Positions 34,031 to 47,017 of a DNA stretch of 64,000 bases are shown in pieces. The notes beneath the pieces are model-generated. The model saw only the letters and a program-made list of their open reading frames with translations. It did no database searches and was not told the DNA's origin. Within the stretch, counting starts at the first letter, position 1; every line of letters begins with the position of its first letter. The translations under genes and the position numbers were made by a program. Origin of the DNA: Garcia nutans (lineage: Eukaryota; Streptophyta; Magnoliopsida; Malpighiales; Euphorbiaceae); assembly GCA_947685225.1 (NCBI GenBank), contig CANTUV010000011.1, positions 62,112,501 through 62,176,500 of the forward strand. The letters are read 5' to 3'.

Positions 34031-37000
34031 AAGAAAAAATTGGGCTTCGATAATCGGGGCATCCCACCATAGTCAACTCTTGGGTTTTGTTAGGAAAACT
34101 TTGTGCGGCCCACTAGTTAGTCCAACGTTAAGCCACAAATTTAAGTCAGAGTTTAACACCCATTGGTCAAATCGAAACAACCAGCCCAATTTTAACTGGC
34201 CATTTGAAAAATATTTGTTTAATGAAATTCAGATATTGACCATTTCAAATTTATATTTTATGGGAATAAATAAAAAAAATCTAAAAATATATATATATTT
34301 TAAATACTCACTTTTAATTTTTTTTTACTCAAACTCACATTAATTTTTAATTTCATAAATAATTTTCTTAAATTCATATTAATTGGTTTATCAAAATTTC
34401 AGTTAAATTTAAAAATGAACTATTTTTTAATTTTTTTATAAATTATTTAAAAAAAAGTTAAAATATTGACATGTAATTTCCCCGTATATTAAATATTTTA
34501 TTTCTAGATGGATCTAGATATATGATTGTTTGAGGGTTGATTCTGTGTTAAGCTGTCCGGTTTGTTTCATTCCTGACATTTGGTATGGGATTATTAATTA
34601 AGATGATTAATTCAATTTAAAAGGATGGTGTAATACTACCATTAAAATAATAAGAAATTTTTTTGGGTGATGCGTGCGGCTAGAGTTTATTAATTATTTG
34701 CTTATTTTCAATTAAAAATACTTTCATATTAATTTATACTTATCAAGATTGCATGAAAACTTCAAACTACATCAAAATATCCATTTGAAATTATTTAGGA
34801 TATTAACTATAAAATCAAAATTTAATCAGTAAAATGAAAGATAATCAAAAATAATTTTCTTTTGCTAAAATTATAATTGTTCATTCTTATTATTTCATTC
34901 TTACATTATGTTTGAAATGAATAAATTTAAATTATAGAATTTATTTACAAATGAATTTTATATAAAATTCATCATATTTTATTTGGTATAATTTAAAATA
35001 GATAATTTAATTAAAATTCATATAATTTTATTTGAACTAAATTATGAATTTAAAATTTATTTGTCTTTTTTAAATATATTTTTATTATAATAATATTATA
35101 TTTAAAATTTCTGTTTAAATAATGTCAAATTTTTTTTAGATTTATTTTTATAAATTAATAATAATATATTTTTTTGATTTGATAATTATTATATATGAAT
35201 ATTTTATTTTTTAATATAATTTTTTTGTTTATATGAATTTAATTTATTAAAATTATTAAAAAAAAAAATTTTAGTAATTTTTATTCAAACAATGGGTTTT
35301 TTAACATAATTTTATATGAAAATATTATGATTTAAAATTTTTCACTTACTGAACTGTTATTTGTATTTATAGAAATATTTTTTATTTTTATAATTTTTTT
35401 AACAAAAAAGTTTATATATATACAAAAAGTTTATATTTTAAATGATTATTAAAGTGAAAATTCAATAAAATATTAAGATAAAAATATAACTATTAATGAA
35501 ATTAAAAGGACAATCATCTAAGTTAAATATTTAGTTTTAGAAAATTAAAAATGATTGACATAATTTTATTAAAAATTAATTTTAAAATTTTAAAATAGGA
35601 GAAAATTTTATGAAATTAGCATAGTAAAAATGAGAAAAAATTGAGAGTGAAAAAAAGTATAGATTTATTAAATATAATTTTGTAAAAAAAAATAAATTCA
35701 TTAATTTATGAAATTTATTTATAAATTTCACTTATTTTAGTAGAATTATTTTATACTAGTTGAATTTTACACATTTAAATTTGTAAAATTATAATGAATA
35801 AAAAATTTAATTATAAATAAAAATTTTTGAAATTTAAATAAGTTTTATAAAATTCATTTACTCCAGATAAATATTAATGTTTGACGGTGTCATTATATTT
35901 TTTCATTAGAACAATTAAAACACTTTTTAAACAAAATTTATATTAATTAAAGCTACTTAAATTTCCTCTTTACAAAATAAGTTTAAAAATATATTTTATA
36001 CATTTCATTTATATTTAGAAATTATTTCATGATATTCTACTAATTGAATTTTAATTATAAAAGACAAAAATAAGCTCTGTTATTGATCATGCCTTTTAAT
36101 TAGTTTTTTTATTGAATATAATTAATAAAGTGGTATTTTTTTTAGTGTAATTGACCTTAAAATATTTAGAAATTTAAGATAACGTGCAACACCTATATAC
36201 ATGGTAAGAGTATAATGACAAAACGACATATGAAATAACACGAGTCTTAAATGACTTTAAATTTACATAAAAAATGGTTGAATATATAATTTCACTTCTG
36301 AGTTTTATTAAAAAAAAATTGTGATATCTTGAATTTCAAAACAGTCTGTTTAGTTTATATATATATATATATATATTAACTTTTTAGACATTCAACACTC
36401 AAATGCTCATGTATAAAACATTTGAATATGAATTCGTATAAACAATTAAACAGCGTATTTACGTATAAAAAAATTAAATGTTTTAATCAACATTTTGAAT
36501 ATTCAGTCAATTTTTTATTTTTATAATTAAATATCTTAATGATTTAATTCATCGGGATGCAGCATTTTTTTTTCAATTTATGTAAAATAAAATAAAACGA
36601 GAAGTTAGAATTTTTTTTTAAAAAAAATTAAGTTAGATAAGTTTTTCTTTTAATTTAAAGATGAAATAAATTATATATTTTAAAGTTTTTTTTTTAAAGC
36701 TTTATGATATCACAAAATTATTTTGCAAAAATAAAAGTGCAACATTTGGCGGAGAGCTAACAAATTTAATAGCATGCATGTGTTGGAGTCTTGGAGAGTT
36801 ATTAAGTCCATTAACTCACTTCTGATGCTACCATCAAAAAGATAGCTAACAAATTAAACTTTCAGCTTTTTAATTAATAGTTGGTCCTTCTCTTCGTCAC
36901 CTTTTTCTGCCATTTGAAGTTATGTGATTAATTGTTTCGACTAACAATTTCCCCTTCTTTCCTATGTGTATATGTATATATATATATGCAAATTTTATAC

Positions 37001-38156
37001 AAAATTACAGATTAATTATGATCTTTCAAGTATTTTATTTTATGAGCTAAACTCAAAAATTATTGCTAAATTTTTATAAATTTAACTCGTGAAATTAAAA
37101 ATTTTATTCATTATATTTCTTTTACACGTATGTTATTTGACTGAAGCATTTTCAATATGATAGTTAAAAACATATTTACAGCGTAATTAATAATTTAAAT
37201 TTATAATTTATTTTTATTACATGGGAAAAAAAATCTCCGGCACTAAGGAGAAAAAATTGTGAACTTTCGCCTATGTTTGAATGGCAAGCCTCAGCTTTGT
37301 TGGACTTAAGCATGGTAGCAGTTGAACAATTACTGTCCAGATGTGAAGATTATTTCTTACATATTCCACTGAAAAAAGTCAGGTTAAATAAAAATAAAAG
37401 CCGATAAACCAATTAAACCTGAAGCATGTGGACATGGGGCCATTTCTTTTAATAAAATCCCAAAAATATACACATATATATATGTATATAAATATATATG
37501 GAAAAACTGCCATAAAAACTGCAGTATCCACTTTTTTTTTGAACAATCAACTGCAGTATCCACTTATTTCACCCGTTCCTCGCGTTTTATAATTTCATTT
37601 TGTGCTATTAGTTGATAAAAATTTATGATGAAACTTTAATTTTATATAACAAAGTAATTAGTTAGTCCTATAATTTTCGTAATATCTAAATATATTATTT
37701 TAAATATAAGGTTGAATTTTTTGTTGTAATTTGCTTAGTTATATAATTGTTATTTGATTTGTGAACTTATTTAAAAAAATGTTTGGTAATAAAAAATGAA
37801 TGAATTGTTTCAATGTTTTGCCCATTGAGATTTTTTTTATGAAGAAGCTGAAGATTCTCTGTGAGAATATTTATTTAAAAAGCTCACCTATAAAATTTTG
37901 GGTCCTAAACATTCACGGCGGAGTATCTATAATGAACTAACAATGATCCTTGTTTATAATATATTAATTTCTTTTTATTGTTTAAATTAAAAAAAATATA
38001 TCAAACAACTAATGTTTTTATAACATAATATTATATTACAAGCCGCAAATAGTAACTTTTACTGATATGTAAAGTACAGTTTTGTTTAGTTCTAAAAATG
38101 GTTAGAGCATCATGCTAGATTTACTTTCTCAATCAATACATTATATTCATAGGACT

Positions 38157-38375
38157 AAAATCCTTTCGTGTTAATCTCAAGTGTGTGGTCTAGTGGTAGG
38201 GATTAGTTTACCCTTAAACATCTACTCGGGTTTGATCCTGAAAATATATACGGAGCATCCTTAAATTTTAGAACAAGACATCATGCTCTTTGAAACACTC
38301 ATAAACTGACAAACAGAAATTAATCTGAATGTTTTCAGAACACCCCGTAGTTAATAAAAAAAAAAATCCTTTCGT
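38157..38375 (+). mobile_element. tRNA-derived SINE with target-site duplication
   Basis: The body is about 38170-38362. It carries a pol III A box TGGTCTAGTGG (38186-38196) and B box GGTTTGATCC (38229-38238), about 32 bases apart, as in tRNA genes. It ends in an A run (38355-38366). The direct repeat AAAATCCTTTCGT flanks it (38157-38169 and 38363-38375). Internal pol III boxes, an A tail and a 13-bp duplication are the hallmarks of a tRNA-derived SINE inserted by target-primed reverse transcription. I cannot name the family. Confidence 0.85.
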
Positions 38376-39595
38376 ATTTAGCTTAACATAATAAGTCATG
38401 TTAGTACGATTTTCACATAAGAAGTTGAGATTCATTTTTACATTCTCAAAATTTTGAAATTTTGTTTTTTAAAAAATATGAAAATTTTATTTTATAATTA
38501 AACATAAATAAAAATCATATCTCGTGGTTAATTTTATATTATTAAAAATTACATGATAATATTTATTATTTCAATTTTAGTTTAAAATATATTTATTTAT
38601 TTTAATGATTTGTTTTTATTAATTGTAAAAGATAAAAAAAATTAAAAATGTAAAATGTTGGTCAAAGGTTTTATATTTTATAACCTAACGTACTTTTATT
38701 TATTTAACATTTAATAAATAAAATAAAAACAGTGTTCGAGAAGTTGATTTAATTTTCAATTAAAAAAAAAATGGAGGAATGTACAAAATTTTTTGAAAAC
38801 AAGAGGGGATTTCTTATTGGCAGGACATAAAATATTATCACAGTCCAACAAATTGAAGGAATTACATTTAACAGCCAAGTTGTTGCCACCTCTAACTCAG
38901 TCATACTTGTTCTGAATATTTCTGAATTCTCGCCTATTTCGAAACTTCGGACCTTGTGAATGCGATGTTCAATTTCGTCAGCTCAGATTCTGTCAAATCC
39001 TCTTCATCCACTCCTTCCGATTCCATCATCTATTACATTCACCACCGTTGATGACGCCGCGTGTCAGATAGGTCCATCCCTGCAAGTTTGGCAAATATCT
39101 AAACTGCCCTTGCATCCTAAAACACTTGTTTTACTTAAAGATTGCATGGCTTCAATGTGTAGTTCGTATAGCAGGGAATAAGTACCAAGTCCATTTTCCC
39201 TAAAAATAGCTTCTTTTTTTAAATTAATATTAGAAAATAACGGCAAGAAAAGTAGCAAAAGACAAAACCAAAAGGAACTGGTATACAGTGAGAAAGAAAA
39301 AAAGAAAAAGGAAAATTAGAAGTAGACAGAGAGAGAAGACTGGTATGCACACTGGAGTTTAAATAATCTACTTTTATCAAATTTTCCGTCTCTCTAAGTT
39401 AGGCAAACGTAAGCCCTCCGATTTTAAATATACGGTTTAGAGAACCGAATTGCTCTATTTTTCAACATATTATTTTCACCGTCAATATTTGATAATACCA
39501 ATCTGTCGGTGGATTAAGAATATATGAGTTTCCTTATTGTGCAAATATTAGCTCCTTAAATTTCCCACCAAACTGTTCACCTGTATCTGTGGCAG

Positions 39596-39855
39596 TCTCT
39601 CTCTATCTCCTCTTTGTTTCTTAACAGCGCCTGTCTTTCTTTCTCTCTCTTCTCTTCTGACTGAGTACCCTCTTTTCATTCTCTTCTTTTATCGTTTTCT
39701 TCACTTAGATCTCTCTGCTCTTTCTCTCGTTTTCTGTTCTCTCATTTGTTTTCTCTCCGATGCTAATCAGATCCGTGAGAGAAATTTTGACACCGTCCGA
39801 TGTGTAGACTTTGACTGAGTACTGATCAGATACAGCTAGGGAGCAGCTTTGCAAG
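39596..39855 (+). promoter_or_regulatory. Pyrimidine-rich leader of CRK with two short upstream ORFs
   Basis: The stretch 39596-39760 is CT-rich, typical of plant 5' leaders. Two uORFs precede the main start: 39760-39807 (15 codons, MLIRSVREILTPSDV) and, overlapping it, 39800-39814 (4 codons). They could reduce translation of the kinase. The transcript start is not determined. Confidence 0.4.
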
Positions 39856-42800
39856 ATGGGGCAGTGTTACGGCAAGACTAATCCAACAAATGAAAATGAC
39901 GGAACAACCAGCACAACAACCATAGTCGCCACCGGTGATCGGAACCAGACGCCCTTGCGACCATCGAGTCCACGTAACGGCGTTCCATCGGTGAAGAACA
40001 CGCCAGCGAGGTCCTCTAACCCCAGCCCATGGCCTAGCCCCTATCCACATGGCGTTTCAGCCAGTCCACTCCCGGCAGGTGTGTCGCCTTCTCCGGCGAG
40101 GGCCTCCACGCCGAGGAGGTTTTTCAGGAGGCCCTTCCCTCCTCCATCGCCTGCAAAGCACATAGCTGCTTCGCTGGCTAAGAGGCTTGGTGGTGCGAAA
40201 CCCAAAGAGGGACCGATTCCTGAGCACGGTGGTGCAGAGCCGGAGCAGCAACAGCAGTCCCTGGACAAGAGTTTTGGCTACAGTAAGAATTTCGGAGCTA
40301 AGTACGAGCTGGGGAAGGAGGTAGGGAGAGGGCATTTTGGTCATACTTGCTCAGCCAGAGTAAAAAGAGGCGAGCTGAGAGATCAGCCTGTTGCTGTGAA
40401 AATCATATCGAAAGCCAAGGTAAAGTGTTATCAATTTTTGTCACGTCTGATCATTTTTCACTCACCGTATATCTCTTTGAATAACACTGTATTTTATTCA
40501 TTTGATCTGTGAAACTGTGCTTATTGGTACTATATTATGTTTTGATTGGAGAACTTACGAATATTGTCATTATGAGCTCTATTGAAGTAGGATTTTGGAA
40601 CTTCATTTACTAGTGTTGCTATTGCTAATTAATATACAATTTCCTCGTTATTATTGTTTTTTTAGTGAATGCATCAATAAATGGAAGGTAATGTGATGGA
40701 ATTTTTTTATGTTCTTATGTAGTGTTATCATTGCCTTATTAGTGCTTACAAATTTACCTGATCATAGATGTATTTGAATAAATTCTTATTATCTCTGGCC
40801 AATGGTCTATTCTTCCAAGACACTGGCAATGTTTGTGAAGATATTGGTGATCTTGTTCCTTGTAAGCCAATTGTGAAGATATCAGTAGATCTTGTCGCCT
40901 AGCCAGTAGCTATTAGTGCTGTTTATATGGAAAAACATTCAAGATAATAATTACTTAATTATAAAGGAATAGTTTTTACAGATGGAATTATTGTCAGTAC
41001 ATCATGGATGCGGAAAATTCAAGTAGAATATGAGGTATAACAAGTTATGTGCAACTCATGCCTGCCGTGTGTTGCAAAGGTATCCTAAGTTTCTGTTTTT
41101 TTCGCAAGTTTAAATTTAGCTTTATGCAAGGGAGAAGCGAACTGATGAGAATAATTAGTAGAAGTTTAGAAAGGATGTAGCCATGGTTGTCTTATCCGAG
41201 AATGATACAAGGTATCTAAATTGGACAACTTGCTGGAAGTTATTTGATGCCAAGTTGCAAGAATCCAAAATGCATAGCAATAGCATTTGTTATCAATTTG
41301 TATGTGTAATTTTTGGGTTGATTGCGTTCGCTATAATTTTGGACATTTAGTGAATGGAATCAACCATTGTTTTATCAATTTATATAGTAATTAGAATTAA
41401 TTACATGCCTCGTGGAAAGAACCACATTAACAAGGATAACATAGATGGCATAATTATCGACATTATGTCAAAAATATGATGTGGCTATTTTTCCATATGT
41501 CTAGTGCACATATATGAAAATTGTAACATGGACATCCTTGCTTCTTTGCTAGTCTCAACTGTCCTTTTTCTCTTGTGAATGAAGAGAAAAGCATTGCTGT
41601 TTGCTGGATTTTACAAATTGAATGCTATTGTCGAGTTCAAGAGCATTTTTGAGCAATTTATTAGTAAGAGTCATGAATACAAGCAATTTGAAGTCATATA
41701 CAACTCCTGACCTACTACCAGCTGTCTTCTAAGGAAGTTAATTTTTATTGTCGGCTGCAGCATTAAGGATGAACCATTACGATAAAGATGATCTTAGAAG
41801 GAGAAAGGGATTGTCATGGTGCAACTGATGGTATTTGCTTTGCCTGTTGTCCTATCTGTGTTTGTCTTCAGGTGTCATTGAGTAATCAGATCCCAAAATC
41901 TTTAGAACACATTTCAATGCAGCGAAATCAAAATTCTAATTAATATAGGATTATTAGTCCTACTAATTGCCATAAATCATCCCGCTACGTCACATTTTCT
42001 TTTTATAGAAATTAAGGGAGATTTTTTGGGGAATTAATTCTTAACATGAGATCTTTGTTTAAGGGATTAATGCTTCTTCAGCAAAAGCAAAACAAATAAG
42101 AAATAGGAAAATATTAGGAAGGCTATAAAATGGTGTTTTAAGATTTGGCTAGAAATTTTTTAAAATATATACAAATGTACATTCGAGGAAGTAACATTTA
42201 CGTATCATATATATCAAAATGTATTTGTATCGTAAATATAAATATCAAAATGTATCACGTTCATATGTATATGTATATAAATTAAAATTTCGATTTTGTA
42301 TTGCATGCTCCTATGTGCGTGAATGTATCACACGCATGCATGCATGCATATGCATATTCATATATATTCCAATAAATATTTTGCATGAGGATTTGTTGCT
42401 CTTTCTTTACATTTAGGATTTGATAAAGTGAAAGTTTTGTATTTTGTAATTAAACTTATAAATGTTTTCTCGTTATGAGAAGGGCCCATTTGAAAATCTA
42501 TAAATAAAAACAGCTTGGTGCGTATGCATTTGTTACTTGATTCCCTTCCAGAAATTGGAATATAGAATAGACTTCTATTGGTCATTGTTTTTGATGCACC
42601 ATTCCTTTTTTTTTTTCTGGATACAAAAATACACATATATTTATACATTTGTAAAATGATTATACGCTCTCCTTTGTTTATGAGGCACTTCTATATAAAC
42701 ATAAAAAAAGTTATACAAGGGGCTTGACTCTTCTATACCTACTTCAGGCCCCCCAAAATATTCACGAAAATTTGAATGTACTACCATATGATATTAATGC

Positions 42801-45800
42801 TTGTCTTTTGTTTATTGCAATCCAAGTACTTCTTAAAGATCTTCTAAGCAATTTCCATCAATCTTGCCTACTTTTCTTGCTACTGGAAAATTAGTTGTGT
42901 TGTCTATTATTTATAATTGATATCCCACGTATTCTTTTCCTTTCCAAATTTATAACCATGGGAAATATTTTCTTCCCTCACAATATTTAGTAGTTCATTT
43001 ATTCTCAAAATTTTATGTGCTGATAATTAATGATTTTAGGTTAAGCTGTATTTAAAACCTTTAGCACGATCAAGATGTTCTTCATTAATTATTTATGTTG
43101 CACAAATATATGATCAGCCTTTGTTAATTATGATAGTTGCTGCATTGAGTGCACAATATTTGCATTTTGATGAGATTTATGTGGCAGATGACAACAGCAA
43201 TATCAATTGAAGATGTTCGCAGGGAGGTGAAGATATTGAAAGCACTCTCAGGGCACAGGCATCTTGTCCAATTTTATGATGCGTGCGAGGATGCGAATAA
43301 CGTGTACATAGTCATGGAGTATGTCTTTTTCTTACCCCTTTCTATTCTAATTTATTTGTGGAAAGGAAATTTAGCGTTGCTAACTCTGCAAACTGTTATT
43401 TTCCCTTTTTATTTGGTAACACTTAACAGGTACTTTTATCTAATTTTTCTCCAGTTAATGATTTTTGAAGCAATTCTTTTGACCCTTTTGCAAAGCAATT
43501 TTTAACAAAATTTTGTTTGCTCATCAGATTGTGCGAGGGCGGGGAGCTTTTAGACAGAATTTTAGCAAGGTAATGAATAGTTCTCCTATGGTATTATAAG
43601 GGAAACATATCATTTACTGAGATGCTCCAGTCCCATGTTTTTGATTGTGGTGGATGCTATATATTAACTTTTGCATTGTGCTTACTAACCAATCCAGATC
43701 TTATGGACTTTGAAAGGTTTTGTTAATGTAAAAGATTTTCCTCCGCAGAGGAGGAAGGTACACAGAGGAAGATGCAAAAGCTATAGTTGAGCAAATCCTT
43801 TCAGTGGTGTCATTTTGTCATCTTCAAGGCGTCGTACATCGTGACTTAAAGCCAGAGGTTTTTCTTCTTAAACTGGATGCTTTTTTTTTATCCAAAGGCG
43901 TTGGGTATTCCATCACACTATGACAATTTATAATTAATATTATTTGGGTTTCTTGTTTTACAGAATTTTCTTTTCACATCTGGGGGCGAAGATGCTGATA
44001 TGAGGCTCATTGATTTTGGTCTTTCTGACTTTATCCGGCCAGGTAAGATTGACCAGCTTCCTATATTAGTTAATTGGTCTGAAACTGGATAATATTCTTG
44101 CATTATGAGGCTACCTTCTGGGTCTTTTCCTTTTCAGTGTCACAGTTTCCTTGTCTCTTTATTAAGTCTTTGGAAAGTACTGTTCAGTCATGTCATAGTC
44201 CCCCTTTTTCCATATCTGCCAATATAGATTCTCATTCAGCTTCATGCATGGAATATGGCAGCAATGCTTGCGTCGCCCTAATTTGAAATTTATATTATGA
44301 AGTCTATACACAATATCAAGATAGTCATTATGCATTAATGAGTTTCTGGACACATTAACCTAAGTACATTAACCTCACTTAGGAAAATTAAGGGTGTAAC
44401 CACGTTAGTATGTTCAAGCTACATCACTACCCTGAATTATTCTTTCCCTTGCGCGTTTGTAAGAAGTTTTTTTTTTAATTTTTTTTTTAATATTGGCAGA
44501 TGAGAGACTTAATGACATTGTTGGAAGTGCATACTATGTTGCCCCTGAAGTCTTGCATAGATCTTACAGTCTGGAGGCAGATATCTGGAGCATTGGTGTT
44601 ATTTCCTACATTTTGTTATGTGGAAGTCGACCTTTCTGGGCACGGACCGAATCTGGAATTTTTCGTGCAGTGCTGAGATCTGATCCCAACTTTGATGATT
44701 TACCTTGGCCTTCTGTCACTCCAGAGGCCAAGGACTTTGTGAAGAGACTCTTGAGCAAGGATTACAGGAAAAGAATGACTGCTGTCCAAGCTTTAAGTAA
44801 GTTGGTAATTCCTGTATTTAAAATGCTTAACGTGCTGATGAACCTAAGAATGCCCATGCATTTTTCTTACACTGTTACAACTTTATTTTCTGTGACAAGC
44901 AAATCACTGGCAACGAATGGGATGCTATTTCTTGCTTAAAAGGAACATACTTTCTTTTGGAATATGAAATGAACACTTCACAGCCCTCCTCTTTCTACTC
45001 AAAATTTTAAAAGTGGGGCTTTTAGGTTGATCAATATGATTAAAGGTTTGGGTCTGTTTTTTGGATGTGGAAGTATCTCAAATAGCTTTGCAATAATTGA
45101 TCTTCCTCAATCATTTTCTTGTTTCACCAATGTTTAATCCATTAAAGACACTATAAATTTCTTTCCTTTCCCCTCTTAGCTAATGAACCACTATTATGAT
45201 TGCAGCTCACCCATGGTTGCGAGACGATAATCGTCCTATTCCCTTAGACATATTGATCTATAAACTAGTAAAGGCATACCTGCTTGCTACTCCTTTCAAA
45301 CGTGCAGCACTAAAGGTACTCTCTTTTTCCAAACTACCTTTTCTTAGGAGGAGATTTTGTTCTGAAAGCCATTAATTATTTACTTTTGTACTTATTAACT
45401 TACACAATGAAAAATATATTTCCGAAGGACATCTTTTAACCAAAATTATTATTAAATTAAAATGTACTGGTAATGCAATAAGGAATAATGTCTGCAAGTT
45501 TTTCTTAATTTTTTATACCTTGTAGAATAATTTACAACTATCAACCATTTCTTCAATGAAAGTTGATTATTTAGAAAGTCATAGTGAGTGTTTCACTGAG
45601 AGATGCTCCTTTCTGATTATATTATCAGTCTTGGTACAAAGCTATATCATATATAATATAGCATAAAGGCATTACATAATTCTTTGAAGAAAGAACCTTT
45701 TATACGCTACGAGACATTACTGTCCATGATACCTTAGGTAGCAAAAATATCAGAAGTTTCTATGATCAACTATATGGTAATCCATGCTTAAGTAGAGTGT

Positions 45801-47017
45801 CTTAGGTAATATTTATGAATTCTTGGAAATTTTCCCTGTAGAAATAAAATTTTATCAATTTCTATCAACTATATGTAGTTATAATTGTGGCTGAAAGTTT
45901 TGAATTGTGATGAGATTTTAATGTGAAACGCCACATAGTCACTGTTAAGAAAATGTAATTTGTTACATTCCAGCTCATGGTACGTTTGATTTATAAATGT
46001 AGGCTCTCTCCAAAGCATTGACCGAGGATGAGCTTGTGTACCTTAGAGCTCAATTCAGGCTGCTGGAACCAAATAGGGATGGGAGTGTCTCTCTTGAGAA
46101 TTTCAGAATGGTTATTTACTGCTTCTATTTAATTAATTCAAATCTTAAGTGGTTTATGATTTTACTACTACTGAGATTATAATTATAATTTAGCAAGAAA
46201 TTCAATTTTTGCAGGCTCTGGTGCGTCATGCAACTGATGCTATGAGGGAGTCAAGAGTTCCAGAAATTCTTAATGTGGTACGGATTTTATGGTTTTATAC
46301 TGTATTGCAGTATATCAGCCCTCACATATCTGGACTGGAAAAAAAAGGTTGTAATACTTGGTTGTTTTAGAATTTGAAGCGTGCTGACTGACCTGTTATG
46401 ATTTATTTGTTTTCCACAGCTATTTGCCTTAAAACAAAAAAAATATAAACTTGTAAATCTCTGGCTAAAATGACAGTGAGAATAATTTCTACGTACATAA
46501 GTTTGAAAAGACCAATTGTCATTTTCTGCATTATAATTTTCAATGACTCGTGTTTAAAGTGAAGTAGTGCCTTGTTTCTGCATATCTTAAATACTTTTTG
46601 ATTTTTCATGTCTAACATTTTTTCCCCTGGTCAGATGGAATCTCTTGCGTACAGAAAGATGTACTTTGATGAGTTTTGTGCGGCTGCAATCAGCACATAT
46701 CAATTAGAGGCACTTGAGGGGTGGGAGCAAATTGCCTCTGCTGGTTTTGAGCATTTTGAACGGGAGGGTAACAGAGTCATCTCAATTGAAGAATTGGCCC
46801 GTGTACGTACAATTTTGGCTATTTGATTGTTTTATACTGTTCTTCCATCGATATCATTTTAAATCTATCATCACTGCAGGAATTGAACGTTGGCCCTTCA
46901 GCTTATTCATTCATCAAAGATTGGATCAGAAACTCAGATGGAAAGCTTAGTTTACATGGATATACAAAATTTTTACATGGTGTGACTCTTCGTAGCTCAA
47001 ATACAAGACATCATTAG
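39856..47017 (+). CDS. CRK: CDPK-related protein kinase (CRK)
   Basis: Eleven exons join in frame: 39856-40419, 43188-43318, 43528-43569, 43749-43857, 43964-44042, 44500-44796, 45206-45315, 46003-46110, 46215-46277, 46635-46802 and 46880-47017 (1809 bases, 602 residues), all with GT-AG borders. MGQCYGK at the N-terminus offers Gly2 for myristoylation and Cys4 for palmitoylation, so plasma-membrane attachment is likely. A Pro/Ser-rich region follows (to about 130). The kinase domain starts near 150 with GRGHFG, ATP lysine Lys182 (VAVK), HRDLKPEN (276-283), DFG (299-301) and APE (323-325). The C-terminus resembles CDPK autoinhibitory and EF-hand regions, but its EF-hand loops are degenerate (LEPNRDGSVSLENF about 465-478, REGNRVISIEEL), as is usual for CRKs, which tend to be calcium-independent or calmodulin-regulated. 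Length and exon number fit plant CRKs. Intron 1 is long (40420-43187). Confidence 0.96.
40420..43187 (+). other. CRK intron 1 (2.8 kb)
   Basis: GT-AG bordered intron between the N-terminal exon and the first kinase-lobe exons. It is T-rich, with no recognised transposon or gene; a CATG/GCAT repeat occurs near 42330-42352. Long first introns are common in plant kinase genes. Confidence 0.7.

Larger units (their letters stand above)
29410..39855. other. Intergenic region between RopGAP and CRK
   Basis: The first few hundred bases are the RopGAP promoter, with GA-rich sequence near 29500-29520 and a minus-strand TATA-like TATATTAATATT near 29526-29540. It then holds a PIF/Harbinger-like element (30421-31022), TA runs (31594-31613, 31971-31993 and about 36356-36376), a dispersed A/T repeat (33808-34030) that recurs at 56411-56640, and a SINE (38170-38362). 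From about 38880 the base composition rises toward the CRK promoter. The 38960-39181 frame has no recognisable homology. Confidence 0.5.

Noticed and set aside
34904..35870. A possible large MITE with ends resembling TTTGAAATGAATAAATTT
   Set aside because: The inverted similarity is weak in A/T-only sequence and no target duplication was found.
37517..37565. A 17-bp direct repeat AACTGCAGTATCCACTT
   Set aside because: Only a short local 32-base duplication; no element or function is supported.
38960..39181. A 73-codon frame in slightly GC-richer DNA upstream of the kinase gene
   Set aside because: No recognisable motif, no continuation by splicing, and it lies in the likely promoter region.
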